A DNA stretch of 64,000 bases from Scalesia atractyloides (GCA_947069175.1 CAMTDV010000012.1:38968341-39032340), one strand, 5' to 3'; numbered from the stretch's first letter, positions 1-12,346 are shown. Notes: generated by a model not told the origin, from the letters alone. Numbers and translations are program-made.

Positions 1-2519
1 GCCTTTTGCTCTTAACCAACCATATTTGACATAAAGGGTGAATTTAATATAAAAATGGAAATTTAGTGAAAATCAATATAAGCTTGTCAACGCATTGAAA
101 TCCAATATATTTAGTCCATTTTACTTATGATTTCTTAATCTGTAAACATATTAGCCAAGGGTTATGAATAGGTTGAGTATATATTGAATAGTTGAGAAGA
201 GTATGATGAATATTTATTAAATGAAAATATTGATATTTATATAGGTGAAGTGAAAGAATGAGCTATTGCAGCCTTATCAAGCATACTACAGGATCAAGCA
301 TGGATTTGAGAAAGGTGAGTACACAAAAGTTTTCTAAACGAGAACCACACATCACATGAAATGGAAGTTTTTGAAAATAAAGTAGTAAGTGGTCAGACTA
401 GATTATATTGTAATTTAATGAGTGTACACATTTGAGCTTTTGTATGTGTGTGTTAAGTAACAACAAGATAAGCTTAGATGTGAAATATATGAGTTAATAG
501 TTGATAAGTAATCACAAATAAGCTTAGTCATGAAATGGCTAACATAATTGTTGATAAGTAACCACAAGGCTAAATAATCTTAGTGGTGTAATATAGATAA
601 GTTTAGTGGTAAACTTAGATGTATTGTTAACAGATAAGCAATCAAAAGCAATAAAGTTTAAATTGGTGAATTATTTATAAATTGTGTGAATATCTTTTTT
701 ATTTGGCGTATTAGTACCAAGGGGGTCAAAAAAGTGTCCATTACCAAATTGTGAGGGTTCGAGTCTTGTAGTGGACAAAAGATGTAGTATTAGAAATAAG
801 ATTAAGATGTGTAAGTTAGGTGTTTTAAAAAAACGAAAGACATAGTAATATGGCTTGTTTAAAAGTATGTATAGAGGTTGTTATATTTTGTAAAAGAAAC
901 AAAAGAAACTAAAAAAGAACTTGGTAATATATATAGTTTCTTGGTAATTAATTTATCATATAGATGGAGAATCAAAAAAGTTTGATCAAACGAGTTATAT
1001 CATGAAGAGTTATATGCATGGGAAGTGTGTCTATATATATAAGATTGGGGTAAATGAAAACTTGTAGTAGTTTGAGAACTTAAAGAATTCGGCTTTAAGA
1101 AAGGTTTTTTCAATTTTTTTTTCACAAAAAATCCTAAAAAAGTTAACTTTTCCAAAAAAAAAACCTAGTTTTTTTAATTTACAACTATAAAGGGCTGAAA
1201 ATGACACTCAAATTTTATTCTTTTACAGTTGTTTTTGTAACGTTTTAATCTAGGTGTGTGCGAAAAATCGGGGCAAAACTCGTAAGGGAAGACCAAGTTC
1301 TCTAAGTTCTCACAACTCGTAGGAGTTTTCTTTATATCCAAATCCTCTATATATGTATATATAAAAAATATATCGCACAATATGCCTTAACGTACGTGAG
1401 ACAACAAGTTCGCACGTTATGTTTTAAAAAAATGGAAATCACATTTTCAAAAAAATGAACATCGCATGTTAAAAAAGGGAAAACAAATCGCATGTTTATA
1501 TACTATACCAATTTTGCATGTTAATAAAATATAAGTAAACACAAGTTGGGTAAAAAACCAAATCGCATATAATATATATATAATATATATGAGCGTCAAG
1601 AGAAAACTTCTTTTGTTGTGAAAACTCGAAAACTCCAAAAAAAGAAAATTATAAGAAAAACATCAATTTTTTAAACAATTTTTGGCTGTAAATCTACATT
1701 TTTTAAATATAATTTTTTTTAAGTAATAAATTAGTATTACACATATGCTAACACTACGAAAAATCTAAACCCACCAACTAAAAACCTAAACCCCTCCATC
1801 CACCCCACCCCAAAAAATATCGAGAAAAAAGTAACAAGGCTAGGTGATATTTGTCACATAGTTGTGTGATATCATAAACTTTTAAAAAAATTGTTTTGGA
1901 CTAAGAGGGGTCTCTATTAGTGTTTTGCTAAGTGTGCCTTTTTTTTTTATTCAGGTACTAACCCGCATTGGATTGTGGTATTAGCCTGTAGGGGATTGAG
2001 AGCTATACCATTGCTTGTTTTCTTATGCTTTACGCAACTTGGATCATTGGTTGATGAATGATACTACATATATATTTTTGTACCATTGAGAACTATACCA
2101 TTGCTTATAATTTTGTTATAACTATGGTATTGTTATATTTTGGGTCAATGATTTAGTAACATGAGATGTTTTCGTTTCAAAGCTAATAATATATTGACGA
2201 CCACTGGAGTTGACTTGTTCAATGTATAAATGATAAACAAATAAGAAGCAGGGAGAGAAAATGGGCCAGTTATATAACCATCGTGTGTATTGCGTTTAAA
2301 AGAAGATGTATAAATGCATTATGTAGTTCTCGTGAGTCTCTGAAAGAATTTAGATATTTACCATAAAGGTGCCTAGACTTAAATGCTGTTGTTGAATATT
2401 CTTGTATGATGTGTTATGTATATTTCTTGAACTAAGATGAGACTTGGGGCACATAGTGGTAATGACAATAATTCATGAGCTAATAACCACATTTACCAAT
2501 GTTGTCAATATGTGGGACG
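1..2519. other. AT-rich non-coding stretch, no gene recognised
   Basis: No reading frame here resembles a known protein; the short minus-strand frames at 1174-1380 and 1447-1638 are low-complexity and look random. A tRNA-type B-box word, GGGTTCGAGTC, lies at 755-765 without a convincing A box. The 14-mer CTATACCATTGCTT occurs twice 90 bases apart (2003-2016 and 2093-2106). I interpret the stretch as decayed repeats. Confidence 0.6.
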
Positions 2520-3023
2520 TGTCACAACCCATAATATCAGTTAATATTCGTATAAACTCTAAACCCTGTATACATCAAAACATTCAGAATTTAGATAGAT
2601 TTAATTTTGGATAATTAGGTCAACTTGGGGATTACCATTACGGCACACACGGTCGTTTGTGAAGTTTGTCTAAATGCTTGGGGAAGCATCATAAAGTGTT
2701 AATGTAAGTGTTGCAATGTAAATATACGTATAAATGTGTATTTGGTTCTATTTGTGAATCTTAAGAGCTTTATTTGATAATTAGATATTATTATACGATA
2801 CTAATACGCTTTAAATATGTTAAATTATGTATTATTTATACCAGTAAACATGTGAAATTATGTGTTAGTGAATCTTAATTAAAATAACATAATTAGCATG
2901 TACTTAGGTTAGATTAACACCAAATCAAATCCCAATCAAACAAGCAACATTGTGGTCAAACAGTCAATCCCCAAACTTGATTTTTATATTAAGTTAAAAC
3001 CCTAAGTATATATTTTTGGTTTG

Positions 3024-3033
3024 ATTATATAAG
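3024..3033 (+). promoter_or_regulatory. Putative LTR TATA box
   Basis: ATTATATAAG is followed about 40-80 bases later by a CT-rich leader, the usual order in plant LTR promoters. Activity cannot be judged. Confidence 0.4.
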
Positions 3034-3809
3034 ACACCATCATCGTTCACCAGCATTTTAAAATACATTCACTCTTCAAGCTCTCTTCTCCCTCTCTCGA
3101 TCGGCCCCATTCCATACATAAACACACACATCTTCAAGTGTTCTAAGCAAGATAAGTGAGATTCAAGTGTCTCAAGGTGTTTTCCGGCTTCATTCCATCC
3201 CTTCCACATTGATCCTTACTTGTTATTAGTAGGAATCCTTACCCTAACTTTAAAATCTTGCATGATTTAGTGTATTGTTGTGTAGATTCACCCAAAAGTT
3301 GTAGATTTATGTAAAACTTGTTAAAATGGAAATTAACATCTTTTGAAACTTGTTTTTTACTAAAAACACTTGATGATACATTTTGAGTTGTTCAAGAGTC
3401 TTATAAGGTTATTTGTTGCTGATTTGTGTGTTATTTGGGGAGAAACTTCATATAGAAACTAGGAATGTTCTTAAACTTGATAAATATCTTACATGTGTAA
3501 CAATGGGCATCTTGGACGTACATGAACTATATTTATATATGTTTGGGCATCATATGAGTAGTTTTAGCCTAAAATCTAGTACTTCTTGATGAAAAATTGG
3601 GAAATTATTGGATCTTGATAATAATTTGGAGAAACTTGGAAATAAAATGGTAACTTTGGATATTTTTGGTGGAAAATGTTATCTTTAAAAACCCTATGTA
3701 TAATTATGGAAAATTATATATTTTGAAAGCCTTGGGAATTTTGGAACTAATAAGTATCTTTTTAGCAAAAATTATATAATCATATTGTACAGATTTTCTT
3801 GGCACATAG

Positions 3810-4357
3810 ATGTCTTATGTAGAGGACTCCATTTGGATCTTCTACGACGAGATTGAGTTCTTAGACGAGCACGTTTCGGAGTCACGTGCTAGATCACCTT
3901 TGTCTTAGTATGAGGTTTTCTCCTACTCAAAGGAGGAAGTGGGGCTGGGGGCCCAAGTTCAGATGATGATGAGGAGGAGGAAGAGGAGGATCCTAGTGAG
4001 GATCTAGCTATTTAGACAGATGAGGACGAGCCAGGGGAGGCTTTGGTATCCTCACTAGTTGACGACGAGCCCATGCCCGATGAGGAAGCACCTGCCACTG
4101 CACCACTATCCCCACTCTGGCTGGTAACCAAAGCCACGAGAGTGATTTACTCTGCTCGCACGTGGTGTCTCTTGCCTCACAAGAAGCCAGTCACTCCCTT
4201 ATCGGATGTGACTAATCCATCAACGAGTCATAGCCCAAGTGACTTTGGTCGTTCGCCCAACGTTGGAGGTTTGTTACTGAGGTTCTACAGGAGTGGCAAG
4301 ACTAGGAGGGGAGACCCTCTACTTTCTAGGTCGGTGAGTCTTCACAGGCACGCCTAA
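3810..4357 (+). pseudogene. Degenerate acidic gag-like remnant
   Basis: One frame reads SSDDDEEEEEEDPSEDLA around 3955-4010, then a stop, then an open stretch 4043-4357 beginning VSSLVDDEPMPDEEAPATAP. Acidic proline/alanine-rich leaders of this kind occur at the start of gag in Ty3 elements, and the position just after an LTR-like region fits. No zinc knuckle or capsid motif is visible, and at least two stops break the frame. It could be non-coding sequence with chance openness. Confidence 0.3.
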
Positions 4358-4641
4358 CTATTTCAGTCGTCAAGGAGGCGTAGAGAACACTATACCACTA
4401 CTTGTAGCTTGTGGCCTTCACCATGTGATATGTTGCAAAACAAATCTCTTTGCCTATGTATTTTGTACATTATTTCAATAGGTTATTAGTTGTTTTAGGC
4501 TTGTATTTATTGGTTTATGTATTTTGCATGTGTTCATGCAAATGGAGCTAAAACGAGTGAACACAATAAACAAGCACACGGGAGAAACCGGAACAAGAAA
4601 ACAAAATTCAAGTGGAAGATGAGCTAAGAAGGAGTTAGTCA

Positions 4642-4654
4642 TCGCGATGCGCGA
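4642..4654. promoter_or_regulatory. TCGCG-N3-CGCGA dyad in LTR A
   Basis: TCGCG ATG CGCGA is a perfect 5-bp dyad with a 3-nt spacer in AT-rich sequence. It is the LTR A member of the dyad class found in several LTR families of this window. Confidence 0.5.
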
Positions 4655-4845
4655 AGGAGTAAAATAATAGCAAAAGTACCCTTTTATCCTTAATGAAACC
4701 TGAAAATTAGCCTTTGAGTCCTACGACTATTTTGTCTTATCCGAAGCCTTGGCGTGTCATGATCCGTTGTTTAGGCCCTATTACGTCGGGCCAAGCAATG
4801 TTAAGTCGACTATTTAAGCTACGTTTTTATCCCTAGATGCATACT

Positions 4846-6204
4846 TGATGCGTGGTCGAAAACCAGTGTTCTTATATGTTTAACTTATGGTTTTTTACAT
4901 AACTTTTAGTTTCAAATAACATACTTTCGATTGGATTTGTGTTTTACAGGTCTTATGGAGCTTAAGGAGTTAATCGGGAGCTTTCCAGAGCATCGGAGCA
5001 GAAAACGGGTCAATCGGGAGTGCGAAATGGAAAAATCAGAAAACAAGATTTTGAGAGGCTAGCGGCGACGCCCCTCAGATACGTCCGTCGGAAAAAAATG
5101 TTCGTAGGTAGTGGATTAGAGCGTCGGAGAAAAATCAGAAGATCCAAGGGCCATCAGCGACGCCCCCTAGGCCGTTGACGACACCCTCTCCTAATTCCAG
5201 ACGCGAAATTTTCTTGTTTGTTGTTTGGTGACGGGTTATATGAATTGTTTTGACCATTTTCAGGGAGTTACGCAACATTGGAGTTTGAAAACCTTTCTTG
5301 GAGCCAAAAACTTCATCCACTTCAATTCCAATTGATCCGAATCATCAAGAATCATTGGGATTGACCCTCCATCTTCAATTACTCAACCCTAATCATCATC
5401 ATCTCAATCATATCATCAAACCTTCCATCACCATCAACCACCATAAACCCTAACCTTCATCATACTCAACCTCAAGGCTTTAAGATGTTTGTGATCAAGT
5501 TCAAATCATCTGGTGACCAAGTTCCATTCGTCATGAACGGCTAATTCTCAAGGGTTTCACCCCGGTGTAGACTTTTGTAAGGTTCAGGGTTTGCTTTATG
5601 TGTCTTAGTTGATTTGTGACAAATTGAATTATATTTTGAATTGATTGATAATTGTCCTACATTTGAACTACATTTGTGAATTGTCAAATGATTATAAAAT
5701 TTGACTTTGCGAAATAAGTTTGAGTATTTATGCCTTATCTTTCAAAAGGAGTTGTCCGAAGTAACAAAGTGCATTGCGGTCCGTCATATGTGTTATAGAA
5801 ATTGGCATCTAAGCTTTATGATATCAAAACCGTTAATGACAAATTCAATTGAATCATTCTAAAATTGTTTAGCAACCCTAGGCTTTGCAATTGTTGAACG
5901 GGTATGAACCTTGTTCTAGAATCATTGTTTTAATCAAGTAATTAAGTTTTCGTGTAGTTGCTCAAGTTAGTAGTTAAGCAACCAAATCAACTTTGTCGGT
6001 TCATTCCGTCACCCTTTTTCAAACAAACAAAATTAATCAAATTTTTAGCAAGCTTCATAAACTGTGACAACCGTTTAAATCAAATCTTGTCCGCACGCAA
6101 ACCACAAACTCTTCGTGGTTCGACCCCTTACTACCACTAACACATTGTTAAGGGTAATTTGGGATTATAAATATTATCTTGACTGGAGCGTGCCAATCCG
6201 ATCA
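4846..6204 (+). mobile_element. Solo LTR (Ty3 type) inside LTR A
   Basis: The 1359-bp block starts TGATGCG and ends CCGATCA, and is flanked by perfect 5-bp direct repeats ATACT (4841-4845 and 6205-6209). Its 3' part carries the phrase CTTCGTGGTTCGACCCCTTA (6111-6130), a text I associate with LTR ends in Tat/Athila-like and related elements. No internal region or second LTR is present, so it is best read as a product of LTR-LTR recombination. Confidence 0.75.
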
Positions 6205-7440
6205 ATACTTACACTTTCAGACAACGATGGACTATCTTAGGGCTATTTCTAGGCAGGAGAGAGGATATAGAAGCTAAAGTTTGAAGCTTTGATTGAGACT
6301 GACGTGGATTGCAACTTATATGATCGTGTTTCTTGTTTCATCTAAGCTAATCATGCTTTTTGCATCTATGTTTCTGAACTTAATGCCTTGTTTACTGTTT
6401 TCGATGACGATTTCGGTTAGACTTATTATATACCTAGGTTTCGATGAATAATGTTTTCATTTGATTGTTTTTTGAGTTTAATTAAATGTATGGCTTGATT
6501 GCTTTTGAAATACTTGTCCTTTATCGATTACTAATAGTTATTGTATTCTGAGTTTAATTGATTGCTTGCTTGCGTGTTCCCTGTGAATTGGTTAATTTAG
6601 TTGAGTCACGAATCATCTAGGTTAGTTTTAGTTTATTCTAGATCCATTGTCACTTGTGGTTTTGGTTCTAGTTGGTGAGACCGAGAGGTAATATGAGGGA
6701 ATGAGTTGGTTAACTGACAGAAATCAAAGTGTTACCTAATCCTAAGACCGGGTGTAATAGATTAGCTGCATTCCCCCCTTTGCCATTGGTTGTTAGGTGT
6801 AGATAGCAAGATATTACGTTTATCCTTTCCATCATGGTTTATTATTTCCAGGTTATTAGTTGGTTTAGACAAGCCGACTCCTGTGTTTTGAGATTATGGG
6901 TTATAGTCTTTCACAACACTGTAGTTGGTAGATTTGAGAGATGAACCTTCTTTAGAGTACTCTAGTAATCCGCAAAGGTGAGACCAGGAGGTAATCCATC
7001 TACATAAACCGTGAGCTTAATTGACCTTTAGGAGTCTTAAGAGAAGTTAATGAGACCGGGAAGTGATTTAACCTATCTTTAGTTCTTATTGTGACGTATC
7101 TTTAGAACTTGTGTCATAAGTTAGTCATTCCCAAGCAGTTAGGTCAATATTAGGATTCCTTACCCGGGTAGTGTTTTCCATCCTTGATTTCCACTACGTG
7201 TTCACAGTTACGTTCTAGTAGTTTAAATCTTTTAGTTAATTTCTTTTGTTTAATTGTTCAAAACCTCAAAATCCAAATAAACCAATTAAGTATTTAGTTG
7301 AGTTAAAGTCTAGTTAAGTGTCGCGAGTATCTCGTGGTTTGATATCCGGACTTCATTAGGCTTTACTATATTCGATAGGTACACTTGCATGTCTTGTGGT
7401 ACTAACAATATGAGAGTCTAGAGTATAATTAAAGTGTCTG

Positions 7441-8403
7441 ATTGAGTGGACACTTGTTGAGAAATTCTATAATGATCTTACATTGGAAAGTCAAAAAAGT
7501 TCAATACTGTTGCAGGAGGACACATCATGGAGAAGTTAGAGCCAACCCAGTGTGAGGATATGTTTGAAAGTTTTGCCTTAGCTAAACAGCAAAATCCGTC
7601 AGCCAGGAATTCCATTCCTGTTACTATGACTACCCCACATTTGTTAGTGGTATTCATCAGGTCACTCCTGATACTGGTATGGCTTCTGCTATGGAGGCAT
7701 TAGTTCGGGAGATTAGTGAGTTGAAGATGGGAATATAAGTATGAGATATGTCGGGGAGGACATGATACACAAGCTTGTCTCATCAGACAACAGGAGCAGG
7801 TTGACTTTATTAGAAATCCAAACTGTGATCCTAACAATGCCTTTGACAATTCCTTTATATTGGGATGGAGGAACCAATCTGGTTCAAATTGGAGGAAACC
7901 CACTGGAGTTCTCCTAACAAAATGCTTATCCAAACCAGAGCAGTGAACAATGAGCAGTGGGACTGAAAAGGAGATTATAGATATGTTATCCACTCAAACC
8001 CAATTACTTACCCAGCTCCTTAATCGCAAAAGTTGGAGGAGCATTATTTACTGTTGAGGAATAGCCATCTGCAATATTTGACCTTCAAAGATAAGTGGGT
8101 GAGTTGGCAAGTCATTTTACTGAGAGGCCACCGGGTGGACTTCTAAGCAACACCACGATAAAACCAAATGCTCAAGTGCATGCCGTGTTCACTAGAAGTG
8201 GAAGGAGCATGGGCGTGGATCAACAAGAGAGGATGAAGAGAAGGTTGATGAGGAGATTAAGATGATCTCCGAGCGAGGTGCTTCACAGGCGAGCCCCAGC
8301 AAATACCGTATGGTCCACGAGGGAAGATAAGGAGAAGCCGATAGAGCCAGCTGGAGTGTACACGCCTTCTTGTCCTTATCTGGGTAAATTGTTACAGGGT
8401 GGC
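7441..8403 (+). pseudogene. Athila-type gag remnant of element A
   Basis: The gag of Athila elements coats the RNA. The conserved capsid phrase VEKFYNDLTLESQ appears at about 7457-7495 (compare VEKFYNGLTLRP in element C), then GGHIMEKLEPTQCEDMFESF after a frameshift. A zinc-knuckle region at about 7735-7785 reads YEICRGGHDTQAC; the first cysteine of the usual CxxC pair is tyrosine. Several shifts and stops follow. The remnant ends abruptly where LTR B was inserted. It cannot encode a functional gag. Confidence 0.7.
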
Positions 8404-9716
8404 TGATGTGCTCTAAATTATACATTTTTCATAAATATTTCCTACACTTTTGAGTAGTTTTTGGATTGTTTTATTTATTATTACTCCAATTTGCTTCATA
8501 TTTAGATTTTGGAGGTTTTAAGAGATAACGAGCTAAAATGGAGAATTTTTGTTAAACTTGAGACCGACGAGTGAATGTATTTTATACTAAAGTGTATAAT
8601 GTAATAGCTTTAGTTGGCTTTGAAATCATAAAACAATAGATTTATAATAAAATAAATAAAAGTAATTGCCAAGAAAAAAAATCATAGAATTTAGAAGATC
8701 ATATTTACGATAGGTTATTGCAATTAATGTTTTGGTTCTAAAGTGAAAGAAAAGATAAGCAAGTTTAGAACAATTAATTATTTGAAGTAATATTGTAATT
8801 AGTTTATAAAGAGACATTAATTGAGTTTTTGTTGATGCCTACGTAGGTGGTTAGATGCATTGGATCAATTTCACAACAATGAGTGAGCCCACATTAATTC
8901 TATTAGTTAGAATGCAAAGGAAATAAATATGGGTTGCATAAATGTCCACATAATATTTGTTGATGGAAATATTTTGGAGTGCAATTGAAGAAAGAAAATT
9001 ACCTATTGCAATCATACAATTCGCATTGGACGAGGGGGAGAAGTTATAATGCTATTGAAAAGGCGGTTGTGCTAGGATTATTTATTCATATCACTACCAT
9101 ATATAAAAAGAGGATAATAAGGCTGTTGAGGAAGGGAAGCATCAAATTGACGAGTCGAGATTAAACTTCATTGATTTTCTTCGGTTAGACTTATTTTATT
9201 GTTTTTCGATTTTTTTGAACTCCATACATTTAACATGTTTTCTAAATTATTAGACCTTGATATTGCTTTTGTTTCGATTATGAACATGCTAACTAAGCTT
9301 ACCTAGGCTATGAAGATTATTAGCGTTTGAACATGTTTTCGATTTTGGATTTATTGAGATTTTGCTTTATGTTTTGGTAAAAGGTGATTTGACTTCGGGT
9401 TTTTAAAGTGTTTGCATGCTTAGTACTAATTAATAATTAGTCATTCATTCCATGCATGTCTTGTTGAATGTCTTTCAAATATAAACGCGTATTAGATTGT
9501 TTACTGTGTGTTTGTGACCAGTTTATGGTTTTCTGACGTCGAATCCCATAGGAACCTTGATTAAGAGTTTAGAGGTGCTTACTGTTCAACCAATCCTAGA
9601 GACCGAGAGTTTATAGATTGTTGGGTAGTTTTTGTCCTTAGGTGGTTTGGGAGATAATTACACGAGAGTGATTTGTTTATTGCTATACCGTTTTTGAAAT
9701 CTGTTAAATTCAAAAC
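8404..9716 (+). repeat. LTR B, left arm (1313 bp)
   Basis: It starts TGATGTGCTCTAAA directly after broken gag sequence. A TATA box (TATATAAAAAG, 9100-9110) is followed by LTR text closely parallel to LTR D, for example TTACTGTGTGTTTGTGA near 9500. The arm is interrupted at 9717 by LTR D. The continuation lies at 54524-54835 and is truncated there, so no TSD can be tested. Confidence 0.6.
9100..9110 (+). promoter_or_regulatory. Putative TATA box of LTR B
   Basis: TATATAAAAAG in the middle of LTR B, in the position expected for the U3/R boundary. Confidence 0.4.
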
Positions 9717-10007
9717 TGATGTATTGTAAAATACATATATATCAGGTGTATAGTTTGTACAGTTTTAGATAAGTTTTATGTCGTTTTGTTATTGGTTTTG
9801 CAAGATACTTAGTCATTTGTGTTTTGCAGGGGTCCAGAGGAAAAAAGAAGTGAAAACGACGGAAAATGGAGAAAACTGAGTTCCCAGATGCATCATGACG
9901 GATTAGGAAATAAACGAAACGAAAAAATAGTGAAAATACCCCTTGTCGCGCTGCGCGACAGGTTGGAAGACTCCTCGCGTGACGCAGGGAAAAGGACACC
10001 GCGTGTT
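9717..10007 (+). repeat. Solo LTR D, piece 1 of 4
   Basis: It starts TGATGTATTGTAAAATACAT, close to the first bases of Athila LTR C (TGATGTATTGAATAATACAT), and shares the downstream word TTTTGCAGG. A perfect dyad TGTCGCG-CTG-CGCGACA lies at 9944-9960. Element E interrupts it at 10008. Summed over four pieces the LTR is about 1.67 kb. The flanks (AAAAC at 9712-9716, ACTAC at 54524-54528) agree at only 3 of 5 positions, so its TSD is decayed or lost. Confidence 0.6.
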
Positions 10008-10360
10008 TGATGTGTGCAAAATGTAACATACAAATTACATCAAACAAGGCATAAAATCAACCCTTTTTGATACTAATGTCGGACAAAACATGTTTCTTTG
10101 TTTACTTTTAAATTACAGAATCAAAAGAGCTTAAACGAATCAAAGAAACAAATTAACAGAAGAAACCAACTCAAATACAAAGAAGAAGGATTGACACGAC
10201 CTACCGAACCCCCATCCACATCCAAAACAACAAAAATAACAAGAACAGAAGCTTAGGCACAGGGCCGTACCCACCAGGCATGGGGTCGTGCCCAGTCAAG
10301 ATTCTCTGCAGAAAAAGATAACAACAACAGACAAACCAACATGGGGCCGTGCTAACCCAA

Positions 10361-10453
10361 CACGGGCCGTGGTCAACTATAAGATTCGCAGAATCAGCGA
10401 TAGTACAATAAGTACACTGACCACAGGGTCGTGCTATGACACCACGGGGCGTG
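10361..10453. promoter_or_regulatory. CACG-N3-CGTG dyads in LTR E
   Basis: CACG GGC CGTG at 10361-10371 and CACG GGG CGTG at 10443-10453 are perfect dyads with a 3-nt spacer. Related imperfect copies such as CACAGGGCCGTG surround them (10257-10540). They lie upstream of the TATA box. Confidence 0.5.
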
Positions 10454-10556
10454 TTAGTACAAGACCTGACATCTACAATTAATGAAGGGAGAGACAAAGA
10501 TGACCACAGGGCCGTGCCAGGTGGGCACGAGGCCGTGTCTGCCCTTTGTTTCCAAC

Positions 10557-10565
10557 TATAAATAG
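10557..10565 (+). promoter_or_regulatory. TATA box of LTR E
   Basis: TATAAATAG followed by a C-rich leader (CACCACCATTACAACACC), typical of a plant LTR promoter. Confidence 0.6.
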
Positions 10566-11131
10566 AGGTGTTTGGTTCATGAGAAAGGCATCCCTTGGCA
10601 AACCACTTCTCTCACACTTGCCATCAGTCCACCACCATTACAACACCATCACCCACCACCGTCATCCATATTTCATCTTTTAGAGTGTGTAGTAGTCTCG
10701 GGATCTAAGATTGATTGTAAGAGTTCTTGTCAAACAAAGGCCATGCTTGGCTAAATCTCTTACATCACTTGCTGAAGACAAATCTTTTATGTATTACTTT
10801 TGATTTCCAATATTTGACAACTTTTTAATTAGGTATGTATTAATGACTTTCATAACTAGTTTTTTACATTGAAAGTGAACTTTGGTTAAACATTTTTTCA
10901 TGTTTCGTTGATTTACTCATTCGTGTCTCTACGGTCTATATAAAGTACATTAACTACCTGGAAGGGTTAGAAGGGTGTTTGGGTAAAGTTCTTGCCTCGT
11001 TCAGTGTATAGATCCTGCGAGGACTTAGTTCAAGTTTATTAGGACTTCCATTGAGTCAGATAGCATCAAATTGGGGGAAGTAAGAACGACTTGAACCCCT
11101 TATAAATAAACTACTATTAAAACTTTATCCA

Positions 11132-11327
11132 GCCTTGCGGGACTGTATCCCTGCTGACTCAGACCAATATGGCCGATGGTAACATCGCCTTCACAAGAGG
11201 GGCCTACACTTTTCGCATTAATAACTTATTTAATTATCTTCCAATATTTAGGCCCTGCAGGACTGTATCCATGCTGACTCAGACCAATATGGCCACGGGT
11301 AACATCGCCTTCACAAGAGGGGCCTAC
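11132..11327 (+). repeat. 76-bp direct duplication inside LTR E
   Basis: Two copies (11132-11207 and 11252-11327), offset by 120 bases, run from GCCYTGC to GGGGCCTAC and share GACTGTATCC and AACATCGCCTTCACAAGAGG. They differ at only a few positions. Confidence 0.85.
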
Positions 11328-11789
11328 CACTATAACTAAGATAATCTCTTAAAAAGCCCAAAGTGGGAAATCATCAAAGGATATACAAAAGAGGAGTTGA
11401 AACCAAGTGATTCTTTCTTGTCTATTTGTTTTTATTTATTTCTTTACGTTTTTACATTTAGTTTTATATTTTAAAAACTTTCAAAACTTTTATCAAAATT
11501 TGGTTAGATTAGACGTTAACAATAAGGCGGTATTAAAAGCTCTTGTGTCCTTGGACGACCTCGGTATCTACCATCACTATACTAGTCTATGATGGGTGCA
11601 TTTTCCCTAACGTGTGTAGAGTGGTAGTATTGTATCGTGTTTTTACAAATTTAAGCTTGATCCACGAGTAAAAAGTTTTTAAAATATAACAAAAATTATA
11701 ACCACGCTGTAACACCTCGTAAAAAACGTGTCCAATAATATAGTGACACGTGTCATATTTTTTTATATATAAGTCCATTAAGGACTAAA

Positions 11790-12150
11790 GGTGTCAACAT
11801 GCTCAAACTAAGCCTCTGAGTGACCCTCTGGTGTCAACATGCATAAACTGAGCCTCTGAGTTACCATTAGTGTCAACATGCTTAAACCGAGTTTCTGAGT
11901 GATCATTAGTGTCAACATGCTTAAACTTAGCCTCTGAGTGACCGTTAGTGTCAACATGCTTAAAATTAGCCTCTAAGTGACCATTAGTGTCAACATGCTT
12001 AGCCTCTGAGTGACCATCAGAGTCAACATGCTTATACTGAGCCTCTAAGTGATCCTTTACGAAGTTTTAACTCTCATATGAGCCACTGGTTGGACACTGG
12101 AGGGTATAACAGTGTCAACATGTTAATTTATACCTCTGAGTGACCTTTTA
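11790..12150 (+). repeat. ~40-bp tandem repeats in F 5' LTR
   Basis: Seven consecutive units of 33-41 bp share GTGTCAACATGC and GCCTCTGAGTGACC; a degenerate eighth lies at about 12114-12150. The 3' LTR holds six consecutive units, so copy number differs between the two LTRs of one element. Confidence 0.9.
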
Positions 12151-12327
12151 ACAAACCGAGAGCTTGACAATGTCCGGGCATACTCCCGAGTACGCTAAAT
12201 TTTGGCTACAGAGGGCTAAATATGCTATAATGGTGTTTTTAGAGGTTTAATAAGTTGAGGGGCTAAATGTGGCAAGTTTGGAAGTTCCCAAGAGGCGCTC
12301 GTGGGCCGAGAGAGACACGGGCCTGGT

Positions 12328-12346
12328 CTCTCGCGGGGCGCGAGAG
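12328..12346. promoter_or_regulatory. CGCG-N3-CGCG dyad in F 5' LTR
   Basis: CTCTCGCG GGG CGCGAGAG, 8-bp perfect arms with a 3-nt spacer, upstream of the LTR TATA box once C is removed. The 3' LTR equivalent region has CTCGCG GGC CGCGAG at 35808-35822. Confidence 0.6.

Larger units (their letters stand above)
2520..4425 (+). mobile_element. Decayed LTR retrotransposon fragment (LTR plus gag-like remnant)
   Basis: The word TGTCACAACCC at 2520 resembles the TGTCACACCC start of chromovirus LTRs. A TATA box with a pyrimidine-rich leader (CTCTCTTCTCCCTCTCTC) follows near 3024-3110, as in an LTR U3/R region. An acidic, stop-ridden reading frame follows from about 3810. No primer-binding site, second LTR or TSD was found, and the fragment appears cut by the insertion of element A at 4426. 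Lineage is uncertain. Confidence 0.4.
4426..8403 (+). mobile_element. Element A: old Athila-like Ty3 retrotransposon, left part
   Basis: This is the oldest resolved layer of the nest. An LTR-like block starts TGATATGTTGC at 4426 and, after removing the solo LTR at 4846-6204, is about 1.65 kb, close to the 1.68-kb LTR of the intact Athila element C. It ends with the family's terminal phrase GAGTCTAGAGTATAATT near 7440, then passes directly into mid-gag, so the LTR end, primer-binding site, leader and gag N-terminus are deleted. The gag remnant stops at 8403 where LTR B begins. The protease remnant at 54836 may be its continuation. Confidence 0.6.
10008..11707 (+). mobile_element. Solo LTR E (main part; 12 more bases at 38653-38664)
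   Basis: It starts TGATGTGTGC after GTGTT (10003-10007). With element F removed, it ends CACGTTA at 38664, followed by GTGTT (38665-38669): a perfect 5-bp TSD, although the terminal CA is now TA. The text contains CACG-N3-CGTG dyads, a TATAAATAG box and an internal 76-bp duplication. Its end resembles Athila/Tat LTR ends (CTCGGTATCTACCATCACTA near 11561). No coding part is attached. Confidence 0.65.

Noticed and set aside
9742..10497. Overlapping frames of about 60-100 codons on both strands in LTRs D and E
   Set aside because: They fall inside LTRs, overlap each other and arise from GC-rich dyads and C-rich leaders.
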